From contig CAADRB010000138.1 of assembly GCA_900708905.1 (NCBI GenBank), positions 25,759-89,758 of the forward strand: a stretch of 64,000 nucleotides of DNA. Reading direction: 5' to 3'. This DNA comes from Hymenolepis diminuta. Lineage: Eukaryota > Platyhelminthes > Cestoda > Cyclophyllidea > Hymenolepididae. Positions within the stretch are counted from its first letter, which is position 1, and each line of letters opens with the position of its first letter. The position numbers and the translations under genes were made by a program. Below, piece by piece: positions 60,276-64,000 of the stretch. Under the pieces are notes generated by a model. That model searched no databases. It was not told the DNA's origin and saw nothing but the letters and a program-made list of their open reading frames with translations.

Positions 60276-62569
60276 TTTCAATCGTTGCTATTGAATGCAC
60301 TCTTGCTCACTCTCGACTCCACACTCTTGATCTGAGGATTGCTGTTGTCGGTTGTTGGCCTTAGCTCTTAGCCTCTACAGTGGAAATATCATACGTTTTC
60401 ATCCCTATTTTAGTCTTACAAATTCTTCATTATTACCACCATTGATTGTTCCGATGACTGCCTCGCCATTTTTAACCCGTTTTACAAACTCTTTCACTCA
60501 CAACTGTATTTTCTATTCATTGTTCAAAATTCAATCAATTTTATAATGATTAGAAAAGTTGGGCGCTAGTGCCGACCCTTTTTCGCAATATTGCTGAGCT
60601 TTTTCCGTATTCATTTGTGCACAAATTAACTTTCTGTCTAGAGGAATTTCGAAGAAAGCTAAGACCGTCTTATGCATATTTCACTTCTTAGATAACTCAT
60701 TTACTGTTTTAATCTCCTGAACAAGGAAAAGAAGAGAATCAAGGAGAGAATGAAATGAATTCTACTTCTACTTTCAACAACAACAATAATAATTTGGCAA
60801 TTATATTCTCTACGTAATTTCTAAGCATTCATCTCATTACATCTTCAACAGCAGATGGTTGTAATTTTTATAAAAACTGATTAACAAATTTCTGCAAATG
60901 CAATTTATTCATATAAAATCACCCTAATTATGTGCTCCTCATTTGGTAATTATATTAGGATGTTTGACAAATCTGACAAAACCGAGAAGAGTTTATTTAA
61001 TAGGGTTGCCTGAATCGAACTCTTCAAACTTATTCAAGCTGTTAAAATGCAGATGGCTAACCGTATCACCCGCTTCATTAACTTCTGAATCCAAACATTA
61101 ATGACCGGCTTGTTTTTATGTATATCATTTCAACCTATTATTTCGGAGTAAAACTAGAAGACTACCAGGTGTAGTAAGATTTAGATGGACAGTTTGGAAT
61201 TAAGGTGTGAGCACTTAGCGATATGAAATTTTAAATGGAGGTCTTATTTCTAACAATTATTTGAGTCCCCCAAGGAATTTGGTAGGCATGCTGAAGTAAA
61301 CGGGGCGATAAGATCCAACCGACTAAAAGCGGTTGCGGTTATGGACAAGTTGTCAGAAAATGCAAACTCGAATAATTTATTGAAGGTCAGTCATGGCCAA
61401 CTATTGATTTGATTCCTCTTCAAGTTAAGCCCATTTCACTAGCTCAAATTGCTTTAGAAATCCATAAGCAATTCGATTTCGAGGCATCCATTGGTGCTTA
61501 CAAAATTTCAGTAAAATAAGGAATGGTGAACAACCGGAAGAAATAAGAGAACTCTTACAGCTTCTTCGCAGATAACTAATATTAAAAGACTAGGGCTTGT
61601 TACAGAACAAACGAGATGATCAATGTACCTTAGAGTGAGCAGATTTCAATTAAATCCAATATAAGCACATATTTTAATTATATTTTATACATTTTATGTG
61701 AAATTTGCATTAAATTATATTTTCAAATTAAATTTAAAATAGTTCCACTGACCAAGATAATATCCTCCTTATCCCCTTAACTATGTAACTTTTAAATTGT
61801 TTTCTTTCAATATTTCTGAAACACAACAAAATATGGTGCAAATGCAGTTGAGAAGGAGTCCATTTCTCGCAGAAAAATCTTGAGAAGTTTTTCATTCTGA
61901 AATCACGTTTTATGACCGGTAATCAAATTATCCATTCAGCTCCGCGATAAGTATCAAGCTAACAATAATTTATAAGTGGATTGGTCCGGAGAAAGGCACT
62001 TAAAACCCCCTCTTATCTCCAGCTGGATCACGCATAATTGATAACCTCCCGCTCCTTTTCTTAAGTTCTCGCGTAAATGACCCATTTATTGCTCAATGTA
62101 GATGCAGACTTTTAACATTTTCTTCATGAAAATTCATACCAGCACTTCAAGACAGAATTGGGATACAGGTATAAGGAGCCAGTAGGATTAAGTCCTTGGG
62201 ATCTCATGATTGGCTGATCGGCAATTCAATAGTCATGGTCACAATCAGCATTCGGGTGCGCAGTGCCCCTGAAACACACTCATATTGTGGGTTCGTATCT
62301 TCTCCATTGTCCCACTACGGAATGTAAACAATTATTGAATTATATTTCCGCATATCGTTCGAATTGAACCGATCAGAGGATAACAGAGCGTCCGCTCCCC
62401 TGCATTCAGCTCATCAGTCTGTTATAACTGGCCAAACTGTTTATGAGAACTAACCAAGCACGCTTCGCATTAGAACCGCCTTGGGTAGTGAATTGCCCTT
62501 TACGTTTAAGTTTATATCATTTCTATGTAATATAGGGGTACCTTGATCACTAATTTTTAGGGATACTCA

Positions 62570-62880
62570 TAAGTTCAAAGTAGAAAGACTGGTGTAATTG
62601 CAGTCAAGGCTTTATTGGTATATAACAGCAATCAATGTATTCAGACGGGTAGTGAGGGATGTGAGTCGGTGGTTATCGTTAGACACAGTGTGTTCTGCTA
62701 CGCTGCACACAACCGTGTGCCCAGTTGTGTGATAGTCAGAATGAGTTGACATATATACTTATAGCCGTTCAGTAACCAATCATATATGACTGGAACATTG
62801 AGCAGGCAGACCGCTCAAAGACGAGTGACAACATCAGCATTGGACGAGAAAAGAGAGCAAAAGAAAAAAAGGTATAACCT
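62570..62880 (-). mobile_element. Possible LTR-like element (minus strand)
   Basis: Read on the minus strand it has a TATA-like CTATAAGTATATATG at 62764-62750 and, about 140 bases on, AATAAAGCCTTGACTGCA at 62616. That spacing and less AT-rich content fit an LTR. No primer site, target duplication or partner LTR was seen. Confidence 0.25.
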
Positions 62881-64000
62881 GAGTCAGGTGAATCCAAAGT
62901 TAAGTTCAGGCGACTCAGCTAATGATTTCTGCGGTTTTCAGTCGTGAGGAGTCTTTGATATTGGAATAGGCATTCAGATCATGTTGAGTCGCAGTAGAAA
63001 ATTATGAAGAAAATATTCGTCAGAAATGCTTAAGGTCAGGCTGACTCATCACGGAAGATATTCAAATGATTTTAAAATTGGAGCGACTTATAAATAGGAG
63101 GAAATCTAATTAAAAGTTGCAATAGAATATCAGTTGGTATATATTATTTTTATGCTAGTGTAAATACAGTCAGTAATAATTTACCAAAAAGATCTTCACA
63201 ACACATCTTAATTCGCAGGAGTTAATGCTCGCAATGAAAGGAGATTGTAAAATAAGATGGAAATGTAAATGTCGTAGAACTTATTTCCACTTCCTTTCCA
63301 TATACGTAGGTCGGCACGTTTTTTCCTAAACTTCGTGTGATTTGAGTCAAATCACAAAGTTTCCACGGTATGTTCTGAATAAAAAAGTTCTCTCATAATA
63401 AAGTTATGTGGACGGTGGCCACATAGAAGGAATAAGGCAAGTCACCCATGTCACTTGGTCAGTACGAAGGTGGCCGAAAGCCTGTCAACCATTTCTAATC
63501 ACTAGGTATTGATAGATATCTGTTGTCTATCTAGTCCAGATAATCCAGTCCAGATATAAAACATCCATCTTGGGGAGTCGAGGCAACACCTTTGGTCAGT
63601 CATGATATTGTCTAGTATCTGTGCATTTCTTTCAAGGACCCCTGAAAGGTTGTCCGGTATTTGTTTTGCCCACGTTAAGGTCAGCTAAGTAGTAAAACAT
63701 ACGAAAATTATGTTTTGAGGGAACTATTATTTTCTTATAGGTAGCACGCCCGCTCGTAGATTTGATCACCTGTCCGCCTTTGTTGCGAGATCAATAGGCA
63801 GAGGAAGGGGATGCCATCGGGTCCTAGTAGTACATTGGAGAAAATATCTTGATTGTTTCTTTCGCATAGTTGCATTACATCAGGAGATCATAGGCTATTC
63901 GGGAGTAAGAGAGCTGTGTAGTATAGAACACAAAAGAGTAATAGCATCAAGACTATTTTTAAAATGTTATCCTTCACACTTCGATAAATCAAATCCTCTT
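62881..64000. other. High-coordinate end, no gene recognised
   Basis: A less AT-rich patch near 63410-63780 may be another old repeat; no frame or RNA gene recognised. Confidence 0.4.

Larger units (their letters stand above)
54889..62569. other. Flank upstream of ENTPD, no gene recognised
   Basis: The ENTPD promoter should lie at the low end. Contains old repeats (56335/56660 and 59509), a pyrimidine-rich patch at about 60180-60275 and a short AAC/AAT run near 60775. No conserved exon found on either strand. Confidence 0.45.

Noticed and set aside
60052..60335. Two overlapping Ser/Leu-rich frames
   Set aside because: They are low-complexity translations of the pyrimidine-rich tract.
62236..62300. 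B-box-like GGGTTCGTATC suggesting a tRNA
   Set aside because: No convincing A box or cloverleaf stems could be drawn around it.

Overview
The window is AT-rich metazoan nuclear DNA with spliced genes: short conserved coding exons bounded by GT..AG introns of about 80 bp to 1.8 kb. The gene families, the transposon remains (mariner-type elements, LTR-leader relics with a decayed tRNA-Trp-like primer site, a decayed tRNA-Cys-like copy) and the sparse gene layout fit a parasitic flatworm, perhaps a tapeworm. That assignment is inference and no species call is made. There is no bacterial operon, CRISPR array or phage.

Two protein-coding genes are well supported, both on the minus strand. (1) The 5' and central part of a CNNM/ancient-conserved-domain magnesium transporter gene (7888 down to 2962, running off the low-coordinate edge): signal peptide, glycosylated outer domain, DUF21 membrane domain, CBS pair and the beginning of the C-terminal domain, in four visible exons. 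(2) A complete ecto-nucleoside triphosphate diphosphohydrolase (ENTPD/CD39 family) gene from 54888 to 49693. Eleven coding exons keep phase throughout and give a 506-residue protein with two membrane anchors and all five apyrase regions. Its first exon holds only four coding bases.

The 41 kb between them (about 7.9 to 49.4 kb) is a gene desert as far as I can read it. It holds transposon debris. One mariner-type family appears four times: a nearly complete dead copy at 33727-34897, a 5' fragment tail to tail with it at 33275-33726, a 563-bp internal segment copied in inverted orientation at 24619-25181 and almost identical to the 34-kb copy, and a short terminal-repeat-only derivative at 41135-41240. 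A different terminal-repeat pair lies in intron 10 of the ENTPD gene. Two LTR/leader relics (about 15.2-15.66 and 25.9-26.2 kb), a possible LTR at 62.6-62.9 kb, a tRNA-Cys-like relic (20.3 kb), an orphan THAP-like zinc-finger fragment (35.6 kb) and several old diverged repeat pairs complete the picture. From 54.9 to 64 kb nothing clearly coding was found.

The two genes have unrelated jobs: divalent-metal transport (CNNM) and hydrolysis of extracellular ATP/ADP (ENTPD). No sign was seen that they are co-regulated. I did not find a new multi-gene system. The most unusual observations are the near-perfect 563-bp inverted copy of an already dead transposon interior and the four-base first coding exon of the ENTPD gene.
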